64,000 nucleotides of DNA from Mycobacterium heidelbergense (GCF_010730745.1 NZ_AP022615.1:1984001-2048000), one strand, 5' to 3'; counted from the first letter of the stretch, positions 34,876 through 44,422 are shown. The notes: generated by a model from the letters alone, not told the origin. Made by a program: numbers and translations.

Positions 34876-36356
34876 TGACACTCGTAATCGTCTTGGCCGT
34901 GCTGCCTCTGGCGACCACACTCGCGGCGATCGCCGGCGCGAATGCACGGCTGGCCGGCTATGCCGCCGTTGCCGCGGCCTGTGGGTCGCTCGCACTGTCG
35001 ATCCGGCTGGTTTTCTGGATCGGCGACCACCATGTGCTGTCGGCCCTATCGGGCTTCATCTACGTCGACGGACTGAGCGCGTTCTTTTTGTTCACCGTGG
35101 CCGTGGTGGTCTTGCTTTCCTCACTCGGTTCGGCGGCCTATCTTCGGGCGCAAGAAAGTTCGGGGCACCTGAACTCCCTCCAGGTGCGTATCTACTTCGG
35201 GTTCTTTGGTGCGTTCGCGGCGCTGATGCTGGCGTCGCTGGGCACCGGCAATCTCGGGATGCTGTTCGTGCTGATCGAGGCGAGCACGCTGGCCAGCGCC
35301 GCGCTGGTGGGCTTGGAGGCGCAGTCAAGGTCGCTGGAGGCGGCGTGGAAGTACATCATCATCTCCTCGCTCGGCGTCACCATCGCGCTCGTTGGCACCA
35401 TGTTCCTTTTCTATTCGGGCACGGGCCTGCCGCTGACCGACAACCTGAGGTTGACCTGGCCCTACTTGTTCCAGCACGCATCCGAATTGGCCCACCCCGC
35501 AGTAAAGCTGGCGTTCCTGCTCGCAGTGGTCGGCTACGGCACCAAGGTGGGACTGGCGCCGATGCACACGTGGCTGCCCGACGCACACTCGGAGGCGCCG
35601 AGCCCGACCAGCGCAATGCTTTCGGCGGCGTTGCTGAACACCGGGATGTACGCGATCATCCGCTTTCTGGCCATCGCGCGCATCGGCCTCGGTACGCACT
35701 ACGTACAGGTGGTGATGCTTTCGTTCGGGTTCGCATCGGTCCTTGTAGGGGCGCTATTCCTGGTTACCACAACGAATTTCAAGCGCCTGTTCGCGTATTC
35801 ATCGGTCGAGCACATGGGCATCATCGCGATCGCCCTCGGATTCGGCGGGCAACTCGGGCTCTACGGCGCGATGCTGCACACGCTCAACCATGCGATCGGC
35901 AAGGCGGTGTTGTTCCTCGCCAGCGGCGACGTCGTGCTCGCGTACCGCACCCGCGAGGCGCGGAAAGTCCACGGCCTGCTCACCACCCTCCCACTCAGCG
36001 GGACGGTGCTGATGCTTGCCACCTTCTCCATCCTCGGTTCGCCCCCGTTCGGGCTGTTTCTCTCGGAATTGACCATCGTGCGTGCGGGTTTCGCGGACGG
36101 CGGCTTGTGGTTGCCATTGGCGCTATTGCTACTTCTGGTGATCGCCTTCGTCGCATTCGCACGCCGGACCATGCCGATGATCGTCGGAGAACCGAGAGAA
36201 CAATCCGGGGTTCGGCAACCCTATGCGACTGGTGAGCAGCGACTGCTCGCGGCGCTGCCCATCGTCGCCGGCATCGGCGCCTCGCTGGTGCTGGGCCTGT
36301 GGATTCCCACCGGATTGCACACCATGATCCTTCGATCGATCGGAGCGCTGACGTGA
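34872..36356 (+). CDS. hycQ: HycQ/HyfF antiporter-like subunit (NuoN/L family) 1
   Basis: The 494-residue protein has about fourteen hydrophobic segments and the antiporter-like core: LIEASTLASAALVG with the helix-5 Glu, GYGTKVGLAPMHTWLPDAH with the helix-7 Lys, and YSSVEHMGIIAIALGFG. NuoL/M/N-type subunits translocate protons or sodium. It matches M. tuberculosis Rv0086. It overlaps hycP by 4 nt and hycE by 4 nt (GTGA). Key charged residues are present, so pumping is plausible. Confidence 0.9.
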   Translation: MMTLVIVLAVLPLATTLAAIAGANARLAGYAAVAAACGSLALSIRLVFWIGDHHVLSALSGFIYVDGLSAFFLFTVAVVVLLSSLGSAAYLRAQESSGHLNSLQVRIYFGFFGAFAALMLASLGTGNLGMLFVLIEASTLASAALVGLEAQSRSLEAAWKYIIISSLGVTIALVGTMFLFYSGTGLPLTDNLRLTWPYLFQHASELAHPAVKLAFLLAVVGYGTKVGLAPMHTWLPDAHSEAPSPTSAMLSAALLNTGMYAIIRFLAIARIGLGTHYVQVVMLSFGFASVLVGALFLVTTTNFKRLFAYSSVEHMGIIAIALGFGGQLGLYGAMLHTLNHAIGKAVLFLASGDVVLAYRTREARKVHGLLTTLPLSGTVLMLATFSILGSPPFGLFLSELTIVRAGFADGGLWLPLALLLLLVIAFVAFARRTMPMIVGEPREQSGVRQPYATGEQRLLAALPIVAGIGASLVLGLWIPTGLHTMILRSIGALT

Positions 36357-37885
36357 GCGCGACCGACGCCGGCACCTGGCAAGCCGCGCTGCCCGATCTC
36401 ACACACGTAGTCCAAGAGGATCATGTTGTTCGCGTTACCGTCCCGATTGACGGGCTGCAGGACACCGTGCAAAAGCTCACCGCCAGCGCCCGCCTCGCCG
36501 ACATGTTCGCAGACCAGGAAACCGGTCCGGATTCGGTCCTCCGGTTGATGTGGGCGTTGGATACCGATGCGCATCGTTACCTCCTGACCGAAACACTCTG
36601 TGCTACGGCTGAATACCCGTCGCTGTCCGTCGTCGAACCCGCCGCGTTCATCGAGGAATGCGAGATCTACGAGCAGTATGGGCTGCGCCCGGCCGGCGCC
36701 GGCCCGCTGAACCGCCTTGCGCTTCCACCCCATGCACAAGCCGACCTCCCGCGCCTGGGCCGACCGCCGATCCGTGAACCCGCCGACGTCCGCGCCCCCC
36801 ACGCGGTCGGCGGAGCAGCGTTCGAATTTCCCGTCGGACCGGTGCGCGGGGCGGGCCTGGAGTCGCTCTACTACGGCCTCGTCACCAGCGGCGAGGAAGT
36901 GGTCGACCTCTACCTGTTCAGCTGGCACAAATATCGAGGCATCGAATGGCGTCTCGGGGGAATGCATCCCCGGCAAGCGCTATTCCTGGTTGAACGGGCA
37001 GAGGGCCTGTCAGCGGTCGCGCATGCCTGGGCGTTCGCCGCTGCGGTCGAGACAGCTCTTGGCGTCGCGGTCTCGTCCGCGGCGAGCCGAATACGTGGCG
37101 CGGCGTTGGAACTCGAGCGGATCTATAACCACGTGGCCGCGATCGCGGCGTTGTGCCAATCGACGGGTCTTTCCGTCGGGCAGGCGGCCACCGAAATCGT
37201 CCTCGAACGGCTCTTGCGGTTGAACGCACGATTCTTCGGACACCGGTACCTGTTCGGTGTCATCGACATCGGAGGGGTGACTCGCGCAGTCGATTTGATA
37301 GGACTCGGCTCCGAAATCGACTCGATATGTGCCGATTTGCGGCGCGTCACCGACGCGTTGAACAGCACCAATTCCTTCCTTGATCGTTTGGAGGCCACCG
37401 GCGTCATCACCACGACCCAGGCGCGTTCGCTCGGCCTCGTCGGCCCGGTGGCGCGTGCGAGCGGCGTCGCGATCGATACGCGCCACGATCATCGGCGGGC
37501 ACCGCTTGATGACCATCTCGTCCGCGTCGCGGCCGCCAACGGCGGCGACGTGCGGGCCCGATACCAAGTGTTCCTAGCCGAAATCGAGGAGTCTTCGCGG
37601 CTCATCGATGAATTCGCCTTTTCCGCCTCCCGGTTCGGTAGGCCTCCACCGCTGCTTCCGCGGCGGGCCGGATCCGGACTCGGCTGGGCAGAGTCGTCGC
37701 GGGGTGAGGCCCTGGCGTGGGTCGAGCTCGACTCCGACGGGCGGATTCGCCGATGCAGGCTGCGGCCTGCGGCCGTGCGCAATTGGCGCGCCTTCGGCGA
37801 TGCGGCGCGTTCGCAGAACGTATTTACCGATATTCCGATCATCGAAGCCAGCTTCTGGCTCACCGCGGCCGGGAGGGCTGGCTGA
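36353..37885 (+). CDS. hycE: HycE-like large subunit (NuoCD-related) without [NiFe] ligands
   Basis: The 510-residue protein fuses a NuoC-like N-terminal part with a NuoD/hydrogenase-large-subunit-like part (EFPVGPVRGAGLESLYYGL; VERAEGLSAVAHAWAFAAAV; ALELERIYNHVAAIAAL). Hydrogenases bind [NiFe] through CxxC pairs near AVAH and near the C-terminus. Here those regions read RAEGLSAVAH and DIPIIEASFWLTAAG with no cysteine. It is therefore an energy-converting-hydrogenase-related (Ehr) subunit, not a hydrogenase. It corresponds to Rv0087 by order. Confidence 0.85.
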   Translation: MSATDAGTWQAALPDLTHVVQEDHVVRVTVPIDGLQDTVQKLTASARLADMFADQETGPDSVLRLMWALDTDAHRYLLTETLCATAEYPSLSVVEPAAFIEECEIYEQYGLRPAGAGPLNRLALPPHAQADLPRLGRPPIREPADVRAPHAVGGAAFEFPVGPVRGAGLESLYYGLVTSGEEVVDLYLFSWHKYRGIEWRLGGMHPRQALFLVERAEGLSAVAHAWAFAAAVETALGVAVSSAASRIRGAALELERIYNHVAAIAALCQSTGLSVGQAATEIVLERLLRLNARFFGHRYLFGVIDIGGVTRAVDLIGLGSEIDSICADLRRVTDALNSTNSFLDRLEATGVITTTQARSLGLVGPVARASGVAIDTRHDHRRAPLDDHLVRVAAANGGDVRARYQVFLAEIEESSRLIDEFAFSASRFGRPPPLLPRRAGSGLGWAESSRGEALAWVELDSDGRIRRCRLRPAAVRNWRAFGDAARSQNVFTDIPIIEASFWLTAAGRAG

Positions 37886-38241
37886 TGGCGCTGTGGTTTC
37901 TTCGCGGATTGCGCCAAGGCGTCATCACGACTCATTATCCGAGGGGCGGGCCGGAACCCTGGACACGTGATCTGCCCACTCCGCCGATGTTTGACGCATC
38001 GCTGATGGATGCCGACGTGGCTGACCGGCTGGTCGCGATCTGCCCCAGTTCCGCGCTGCGACGCGACGATCACGTGTTGGTCTACGACGTCGGCGCCTGC
38101 ACCGCCTGCGGCCGCTGTCTGGCCGCGGCGCCCGATGCGCTGCGGCCCAGCGGCGTTTTCGAGCTGGCCGCCACCTTCCGCGACCAGCTGATCAAGCGCA
38201 TCAGGTTGCGTGAATCGCCGACGCCGGAGGGAATCTCGTGA
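37885..38241 (+). CDS. Ferredoxin-like Fe-S subunit of complex 1
   Basis: The 118-residue protein starts at ATG 37885 inside the hycE stop (TGATG). It carries CTACGRC (Cys72, 75, 78) and Cys53 in AICPSS, enough for one [4Fe-4S] cluster of the HycF/NuoI type, which normally has two. The N-terminus LWFLRGLRQGVITTHYP is like HycF, which binds the membrane-proximal part of the arm. It may pass electrons to the NuoB-like subunit at 39644. Confidence 0.8.
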   Translation: MALWFLRGLRQGVITTHYPRGGPEPWTRDLPTPPMFDASLMDADVADRLVAICPSSALRRDDHVLVYDVGACTACGRCLAAAPDALRPSGVFELAATFRDQLIKRIRLRESPTPEGIS

Positions 38242-38392
38242 GGGAAGCGATGGCCATGTCGCCCGGCGACGCGCGGAGCCTCTGCGGTTACCGCGGCGGG
38301 ATCCAAGCGGCTTTCGGCGGAGGGCCATGACGTGATATTCGGCTTGGCACTGAGGAATTGCTAACTTCCGGCAGCAACTATAGGAGCGATCG

Positions 38393-39613
38393 ATGCTTTA
38401 CGAGTTCTGGCAGAACTTCACCCACAACTTGTTCAAGCCGCTGCTGTTGTTCTTCTACTTCGGGTTCCTGATCCCGATCCTGAAGGTGCGCGTCGAATTC
38501 CCGTACGTGATCTACCAGGGTCTCACCATGTACCTGCTGCTGGCCATCGGCTGGCACGGCGGCGAAGAGCTCGCCGAGACCAACCCGTCGAACATCGGAC
38601 GCATCGCCGGATTCATGGTGGTGGGCTTCGCCCTGAATTTCCTCATCGGTATCGTCGCCTATTTCTTCCTCAACCACATGACCGCAATGCGGCGCATCGA
38701 CCGGGCGACGGTCGCCGGCTATTACGGATCGGACTCCGCGGGGACCTTTGCCACCTGCGTGGCCGTGCTCACCAGCATCGGCGTGGCCTTCGACGCCTAT
38801 ATGCCGGTCATGCTGGCCGTCATGGAGATTCCCGGCTGCCTGGTGGCACTGTATTTGGCGGCTCGACTGCGCACCCGGGGAATGGACGCGGCAGGGAACA
38901 TGCCGGGCGAGGTCGGCTATACCGCGCCGGCAACCGCCGGGGAGGGGCCCGGTACTGCCGTGCGGCCCGCTCACGGCCAAAGCCTGGACGCCCGGCACGA
39001 GCTTGAGGTCGGGCGCGAGCGGGACATCTCCCTGGAAAGACGCGAGCATCCCGAGGAGTCTCCAGGCGGAGATGACGCGACGCGCCACACCACCAAAGCC
39101 ATGCTCAGGGAGGTCTTCCTCAATCCTGGGCTCGGTCTGCTGATCGGCGCCGTCATCGTCGGCTTCATCAGTGGCCTGCAGGGCCAGAAGGTCGTTCACG
39201 ACGACGACACCTTCTTCGTGTCGGCATTCCAGGGCGCGCTCTGCCTGTTCTTGCTCGAGATGGGCATGACGGCTTCCCGCAAGTTGCGGGACTTGCGATC
39301 GGCGGGCCTCGGTTTCATCTTCTTCGGCCTGCTGGCACCGAATATCTTTGCGACACTGGGGATCGTCGTCGCACACACCTATGCGTACGTCACCCATAGT
39401 GCGTTCAGGCCCGGAACTTACGTGCTGTTCGCGGTGCTGTGCGGCGCGGCGTCCTACATCGCCGTCCCGGCTGTCCAGCGGCTGGCGATCCCCGAGGCCA
39501 GCCCGAGCCTGCCCCTGGCCGCCTCACTGGGTTTGACGTTTTCCTACAACGTCACCATCGGCATTCCGCTCTATATCGAGATAGCCCGGATCGTGGGCCA
39601 GTACTTTCCGTGA
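38393..39613 (+). CDS. SbtA-family sodium-dependent bicarbonate transporter-like protein
   Basis: The 406-residue protein has about ten hydrophobic segments split by a polar loop (about residues 165-240). It has the SbtA-like segments GLTMYLLLAIGWHGGEELAE, TAGYYGSDSAGTF-like (VAGYYGSDSAGTFATCVAV) and LGLTFSYNVTIGIPLY. SbtA proteins take up bicarbonate with sodium. The gene interrupts the hyc operon between the ferredoxin and NuoB-like genes, 151 bp after the former, with TAGGAGCGATCG before ATG. It may act in pH or anion balance with the complex. No SbtB PII-like gene is adjacent. Confidence 0.8.
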   Translation: MLYEFWQNFTHNLFKPLLLFFYFGFLIPILKVRVEFPYVIYQGLTMYLLLAIGWHGGEELAETNPSNIGRIAGFMVVGFALNFLIGIVAYFFLNHMTAMRRIDRATVAGYYGSDSAGTFATCVAVLTSIGVAFDAYMPVMLAVMEIPGCLVALYLAARLRTRGMDAAGNMPGEVGYTAPATAGEGPGTAVRPAHGQSLDARHELEVGRERDISLERREHPEESPGGDDATRHTTKAMLREVFLNPGLGLLIGAVIVGFISGLQGQKVVHDDDTFFVSAFQGALCLFLLEMGMTASRKLRDLRSAGLGFIFFGLLAPNIFATLGIVVAHTYAYVTHSAFRPGTYVLFAVLCGAASYIAVPAVQRLAIPEASPSLPLAASLGLTFSYNVTIGIPLYIEIARIVGQYFP

Positions 39614-39643
39614 CGCAAACCGTAAAGGCAGGAGGGGCTTCTC

Positions 39644-40177
39644 ATGATCGAAGCGACAGGCGCGGCACCACCGGACCCGATGACGGACGAAGACACCGGG
39701 CCGGCCGCGGAGGAGCTGCGCCACAGCGTTCGCGAGATGTTCCGGCGCAGCTTGCATATCCGCACCGTCGACACGGGCTCTTGCGCGGTGTGCGAACAGG
39801 AAATTCGGCTGCTCACCGCGCCGCACTACGATCTGCACCGCCTGGGATTCTTTTTCACCCCGGCCCCGCGTCACGCCGACATCCTCATGGTGACCGGGCC
39901 GGCCGTGCGAGCGTTCGACGTGGCGTTGCGCAAGGCCTACGACGCCATGCCCGAACCCAAGCTCGTGATGGCCGTCGGCGCGTGCGCGCTGGGCGGGGTA
40001 TATCCCGAAGACCCGATCGTGCACGGTGCGCTCGACGCCGTGTTGCCCGTCGACGTGTATGTGCCCGGCTGCCCGCCCAGTCCGATGGCGCTGCTACAGG
40101 GGCTCCTGGTCGCGGTGGATCGGCTGGCCGAGAAAGTGTCCGCGCTGTCGTTCACAGACGAAGGTGGTTCGCCGTGA
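39644..40177 (+). CDS. NuoB/HycG-like subunit of complex 1 with intact N2-cluster cysteines
   Basis: The 177-residue protein has the four cysteine ligands of the proximal [4Fe-4S] cluster: GSCAVCE (Cys47, Cys50), GACALGG (Cys114) and PGCPPSP (Cys143). YDLHRLGFFFTPAPRHADIL is the typical NuoB/HycG quinone-side segment. It probably receives electrons from the ferredoxin-like subunit. AGGAGGGG precedes ATG 39644. It is coupled by GTGA to the NuoL-like gene. It provides the reference for the cysteine-less copy at 60356. Confidence 0.9.
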   Translation: MIEATGAAPPDPMTDEDTGPAAEELRHSVREMFRRSLHIRTVDTGSCAVCEQEIRLLTAPHYDLHRLGFFFTPAPRHADILMVTGPAVRAFDVALRKAYDAMPEPKLVMAVGACALGGVYPEDPIVHGALDAVLPVDVYVPGCPPSPMALLQGLLVAVDRLAEKVSALSFTDEGGSP

Positions 40178-42195
40178 CCGACTTGGTCCTGCTCGAAAGC
40201 GCCGCGTTGCTGTGGGTGGCCGCCGCGGTGGCTGCGTTCATTTCGATGCGTGGCTCGAAATGGATTCCGCCCGCCCTGGGCGGTGTGGGCGGCTTGGCCG
40301 CGCTCGTCGGTGGGATCGAGCTGTTGCTCGCGGACGCCGGTCCGGTGTCGAAGACGGTGGGCGGCAACGACGTAGTCGGCGCTATAACGCTTCGGCTGAC
40401 GCCGCTCGCGGGCGTCTTTGTCGCGGTGCTGGGCGCCGTATCGATCGGAATCGCCTGCTATGCACCGCGATACCACGCCAGGGGGCGGGGGACGTCACTG
40501 TACCTGGCGGCCTACCATCTCGCGCTGCTGGCCACGCTCACCGTGCTGATCGCCGGGACGGTTGTCGTATTTCTCGTGGCGTGGGAGTCGATGGCCTTGT
40601 TGTGCTATCTCATGATCTTGCGCCATCAACGCCGCGACGGGGTCGCCGTGGGCGCATTCTGGTTCCTTGCGCTGTCCGAGATCGGCTTTGGATTGATTAT
40701 TGCGGCCTTCGTACTTCTTGCCGCCCACGCGGGCAGCACGGATTTCGCCGTCATCGCGGCCCGGTCCGGGCGCATCTCGCACGGGACCCGCGACGCGATC
40801 TTCCTGTTGGCACTGACGGGTTTTGGATTCAAGGCCGGTCTGGTGCCGCTGCATGTGTGGCTGCCCGAAGCGCACCCCGTGGCCCCCGCCGACGGTTCCG
40901 GCTTCTTGTCCGGGATGGTGGTCAAGCTGGGCGTCTACGGCATCCTGCTGTTCACCGCCGAGCTGCTGAAAACGGGCCCGGCATGGTGGGGCCTGGTCAC
41001 CATGGGGATAGGTGCCCTCACCGCGGTGCTTGGCATCCTCTACGCGCTTACCGAGCGCGATATCAAGAAGTTTCTCGCCTATTCGACGATCGAGAACGTG
41101 GGAGTTATTGCTATCGCCATTGGAGCCGGGATGACCTTCACCTCGTACGGCCAACCCATGTTGGGCGCGTTCCTGCTGCTGGCCGCGTTGTATCACGTTG
41201 CTAACCATGGGCTTTACAAGACGCTACTGTTCTTGGAGGCCGGGGTGATCGAGCATGCCACCGGCACTCGCGACATGGATCGGCTCGGCGGCCTGATTCA
41301 CCGGCTGCCACGCACCGCGGTGATCAGCATGATCGGCACCCTCGGAATCGCAACGCTACCGCCGCTGAACGGATTCGTGTCGGAATGGCTGATCTTCCAG
41401 GGGCTGTTTCAGGGTTTCCGCATACCGAGCCACTTGGTAGGCATCCTGATCGTCGTGGCCGCCGCCTGTCTGGGGCTCACCGGAGGCCTGGCCGTGTGCG
41501 CCTTTGTCCGCGCGTACGGCATCCCCTTCCTGGGTATGCCACGCACCAAAGACGCCGCCGGCGCCGAGGAATCGGGGCAGCCCGTGTTCGGGGCGGGATT
41601 TTTGGCTGCGGGCTGTGTCGCGCTCGGTGTCGGCGCGCCGCTGGTGATCGCGGCGATCGGGCGTGCTGTCCACACCGTTACCGCGGTAGATCTACTGCCG
41701 CGGGTGTTGATCGATAAATTGACCATTATTCCGGCGAACACAGACTTTTCGGCGTTCTCCCCCACCTACCTTGCGGCGTTCCTGGTGCTTGTCTTGATCG
41801 TTCCGGTGGTCATCCACGCGGTCGGACGCCCCAAAGCGCCCAGCCGTCGGACACCGGTATGGGACGGTGGGATCGTTGCGTTCAAGCCCCGAATGCAGTA
41901 CTCGGCCATGACATTTGCCGCACCCGTGCGGGTGACCTTCGATCGCCTCTATCAACCGACGGTCACCGTGGGGCGGGCGTCCGACGAACCGGCCGGGCGT
42001 TCCGGGCCGGTGCACTACGAAGCCGAGGTCACACCGCTGTTCCAGCGATACTTGTATCGTCCGATCGCGGGCGCCGTGCAATACTGCGCGCGTCTTGTCA
42101 CTCCCATCCAATCGGGCGATGTCAACTTGTACCTGCTCTACGTATTTCTCGTCGTCCTCCTGGCTTACCTGCTCGGTGCGCTGGACGGCCGGTGA
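40174..42195 (+). CDS. HyfB/NuoL-like antiporter subunit of complex 1
   Basis: The 673-residue protein has about sixteen membrane segments and the antiporter core: VAWESMALLCYLMI (helix-5 Glu), GFGFKAGLVPLHVWLPEAHP (helix-7 Lys), SGMVVKLGVYG (helix-8 Lys) and GLYKTLLFLEAG (helix-12 Lys). It corresponds to HycC/HyfB and M. tuberculosis Rv0083. A polar C-terminal part precedes a final helix, LYLLYVFLVVLLAYLLGAL. With HycP and HycQ it should form the ion-pumping arm. GTG 40174 overlaps the NuoB-like stop. Confidence 0.9.
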   Translation: MTDLVLLESAALLWVAAAVAAFISMRGSKWIPPALGGVGGLAALVGGIELLLADAGPVSKTVGGNDVVGAITLRLTPLAGVFVAVLGAVSIGIACYAPRYHARGRGTSLYLAAYHLALLATLTVLIAGTVVVFLVAWESMALLCYLMILRHQRRDGVAVGAFWFLALSEIGFGLIIAAFVLLAAHAGSTDFAVIAARSGRISHGTRDAIFLLALTGFGFKAGLVPLHVWLPEAHPVAPADGSGFLSGMVVKLGVYGILLFTAELLKTGPAWWGLVTMGIGALTAVLGILYALTERDIKKFLAYSTIENVGVIAIAIGAGMTFTSYGQPMLGAFLLLAALYHVANHGLYKTLLFLEAGVIEHATGTRDMDRLGGLIHRLPRTAVISMIGTLGIATLPPLNGFVSEWLIFQGLFQGFRIPSHLVGILIVVAAACLGLTGGLAVCAFVRAYGIPFLGMPRTKDAAGAEESGQPVFGAGFLAAGCVALGVGAPLVIAAIGRAVHTVTAVDLLPRVLIDKLTIIPANTDFSAFSPTYLAAFLVLVLIVPVVIHAVGRPKAPSRRTPVWDGGIVAFKPRMQYSAMTFAAPVRVTFDRLYQPTVTVGRASDEPAGRSGPVHYEAEVTPLFQRYLYRPIAGAVQYCARLVTPIQSGDVNLYLLYVFLVVLLAYLLGALDGR

Positions 42196-42289
42196 TGGTG
42201 GGCCCCGGCGCTGCCCGTGGTGCCGCGTTAGATCTGATCGGCGCCACCGCCACGGCGATGTTGTGTTAAATTTGGATCCGAACGTAATA

Positions 42290-42359
42290 AGCGATGGGGC
42301 TCGCTCTACGCACTGTTGTCCGGTTGATCCGGCCTAGACGGTGCTAATGGCTTCTACCC
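42290..42359 (+). promoter_or_regulatory. Fluoride riboswitch aptamer 5 before the ORF/SulP genes
   Basis: Stem AGCG/CGCT encloses ATGGGGCT. The extended second stem is GCAC/GTGC with inner CCGG pairs, and the junction is CTAATGG then CTTCTACCC. The 3' strand pairs with GGGTAGGAGCT (42393-42403), holding the AGGAG RBS of ATG 42408. This is the same RBS-masking layout as riboswitch 4. The junction G39 is A, as in riboswitch 7. Confidence 0.8.
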
Positions 42360-42407
42360 GTGGGTTGTCGACGCACGCGACCCACCGTGACAGGGTAGGA
42401 GCTGGTC

Positions 42408-42707
42408 ATGCGGACCGCTGCATTCTCGCGGATCTTGCGCCGTCTCGTGCCGGATTCCGGCGCGCGGGCTCGTTCCAAGCCTCTACGTCTTCCTCCTCGT
42501 CCTCGTTACTCCTCCGCTCGGCGCGCGGGGCCGCCGACGGCGTTGGTCGGATCGGTCCGAACCGTCTGCGCCGCAAGGAGATCGGGCGGCCACTCGCTGG
42601 GCTTGGCGATGGGGGCACGACTCGGTCGGCGCCGACGAGACGGTCGAGCGGCTGCCCCCTCGGGTTTTCTTGACACCAAAGGGGCTCACCCATGTCAGAG
42701 GATCTAA
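42408..42707 (+). CDS. Uncharacterised basic ORF immediately behind riboswitch 5
   Basis: The 99-residue frame (MRTAAFSRILRRLVPDSGAR onward) is very basic and rich in Arg, Ser and Pro. I do not recognise it. It is listed because its ATG is exactly 6 nt from the AGGAG that the riboswitch masks, and because it overlaps the SulP start by 16 nt, so its translation could drive SulP by coupling. It may be a leader ORF or a decayed gene rather than a functional protein. Confidence 0.4.
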   Translation: MRTAAFSRILRRLVPDSGARARSKPLRLPPRPRYSSARRAGPPTALVGSVRTVCAARRSGGHSLGLAMGARLGRRRRDGRAAAPSGFLDTKGAHPCQRI

Positions 42708-44422
42708 CCGCTCCAATCGAAAAGCCCCGCAACGGCTTGGCCGGTCTCAGACACTGGCGCTATGACCTTCGCTCGGGTTTCACGGTGGCCATGATCTCGC
42801 TGCCGTTTTCGATGGGAATCGCGATCACCTCGGGCGCGCCGCCCATCTGCGGGATCATGTCGGCGATCATCGCCGGTTTCATCCTGCCGTTCCTGGGCGG
42901 CTCGTATGTGACGATCAGCGGCCCGGCCGCGGGACTGGCGCCGGCCCTGTTCGCCGGCATGATCACGCTGGGACACGCTCGCCTGGGCCGAGACGCCCCG
43001 AAATCCGAGTTGCTGGCGGTGGGATACCCTCTGGTCCTGGTTGCCATCGCCCTCGCGGGCGTGTTGCAAGTGGTCCTTGCCAAGTTGAAGGTGGCCCGCC
43101 TCAGCGCCATCTTCCCGGCCTCGGCCATCCACGGCATGCTGGCGGCGATCGGCCTGATGATCATCGTCAAGCAGGTCCCGCTCTTCATGGGAGTGAAGTT
43201 CGAGGCCCACGAATTCTGGGCGGTCCTCGCCGAAGTGCCTCGCCATGTCGAGTCGATGAACAACGGGGTCTTTGACCTCGGAATCGGTTGCCTGATAGCA
43301 CTCTTCGTGCTGTCGGCCCTGCCCGGGCGGCTGCTGAAGATCATGCCGCCGCCGGTCTGGGTGTTCGTTGCCGGCACGGTCGTCAGCACATTCATCCTGA
43401 GGTTGGCCAAGCCCTACCTGATCGACGTGCCCGATCCGCTCAAGCACGGGGTCGTCCTACCCCAGTTCGGTGATGCGTTCACCCACGCCGCGCTGTTGCT
43501 GCCCCTGGCCTACCTGGTCGTCACCCTGCTGTTGATCGACGGGACCGAGTCCCTGGCGACGATCGCCGCCGTGGACAAAATCGACACCTTTCACCGCCGG
43601 TCCGACCCGGACCAGACCTTGCTGGCCATGGGCGTTTCCAACGGCGCCTCCAGCCTGCTCGGTGGCTTGACCATCATCCCCGGGATCGTCAAGAGCACGG
43701 CGAACATCCTGGCCGGCGGCCGGACCCAGTGGGCCAACTTCTACAACGCCTGCTTCCTATTGACGTTCCTGCTGCTCGGGCGCCGCCTGATCGACATGGT
43801 CCCGATGGCGGTCCTGGCCGCCATCCTCGTCTTCATCGGGTACAAACTGTGTAAGCCCTCGGTGTGGCTCAACGTCGCCCGGGTCGGGACGGACGAGTTC
43901 GTCATCTTCGCCACCACGGTCTTCGTGACCGTGACGACGGACCTGCTCATCGGCATCGGCGCCGGCATCGTCCTCAAGCTGCTGTTGAACCTGTGGTATG
44001 TGGGCCTGTGGCACACCCTGCGCAACGGCCCGGAATTCGCCAAGCCGAATTTTGCCGTCCGCTTCCTGAGCCTCTTCCGCAATCCGGTGTCCCAACGGGA
44101 ATTGGATAACGACACCTATCACCTGTACCTGGACGGTCCGCTGGTGTGTTTCAACCTGTTCCACGTGATCCGGGAGCTGGGGCAGCTTCCGGATGGCATC
44201 AAGACGGTGTACCTGCACCTAAGCTCGCGGGTGCCCCTCATCGACCACACGACAGGCGAGGTTCTCAGCCATTTCCTGGAGGAGTTCAGCGGCCAAGACC
44301 GGAGTCCGAAGCTGGTGATCGAGGGATGGGACCACATGCGGCCCCTGTCCAAGCATGAGACAAGCACCCGCATCGGCCTGGCCAGCGTCGAGGAATTGGG
44401 AGGTGCTCAACCAACGGACTGA
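42692..44422 (+). CDS. SulP/SLC26-family anion transporter with STAS domain
   Basis: The 576-residue protein has the SulP transmembrane core (DLRSGFTVAMISLPFSMGIA; GPAAGLAPALFAGMI; GVSNGASSLLGGLTIIPGIV) and a C-terminal STAS-like domain (YLDGPLVCFNLFHVIRELG). Family members carry sulfate, bicarbonate (BicA), dicarboxylates or halides. Control by a fluoride riboswitch and nearness to an SbtA-like gene suggest bicarbonate or halide transport, which is inference. AAAGGGGC precedes ATG 42692. An MFS gene follows on the same strand. Confidence 0.85.
   Translation: MSEDLTAPIEKPRNGLAGLRHWRYDLRSGFTVAMISLPFSMGIAITSGAPPICGIMSAIIAGFILPFLGGSYVTISGPAAGLAPALFAGMITLGHARLGRDAPKSELLAVGYPLVLVAIALAGVLQVVLAKLKVARLSAIFPASAIHGMLAAIGLMIIVKQVPLFMGVKFEAHEFWAVLAEVPRHVESMNNGVFDLGIGCLIALFVLSALPGRLLKIMPPPVWVFVAGTVVSTFILRLAKPYLIDVPDPLKHGVVLPQFGDAFTHAALLLPLAYLVVTLLLIDGTESLATIAAVDKIDTFHRRSDPDQTLLAMGVSNGASSLLGGLTIIPGIVKSTANILAGGRTQWANFYNACFLLTFLLLGRRLIDMVPMAVLAAILVFIGYKLCKPSVWLNVARVGTDEFVIFATTVFVTVTTDLLIGIGAGIVLKLLLNLWYVGLWHTLRNGPEFAKPNFAVRFLSLFRNPVSQRELDNDTYHLYLDGPLVCFNLFHVIRELGQLPDGIKTVYLHLSSRVPLIDHTTGEVLSHFLEEFSGQDRSPKLVIEGWDHMRPLSKHETSTRIGLASVEELGGAQPTD

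Noticed and set aside
38242..38392. A separate riboswitch before the SbtA-like gene
   Set aside because: Only a GCGATGG fragment occurs near 38247; the second stem, junction and pseudoknot strand are absent.
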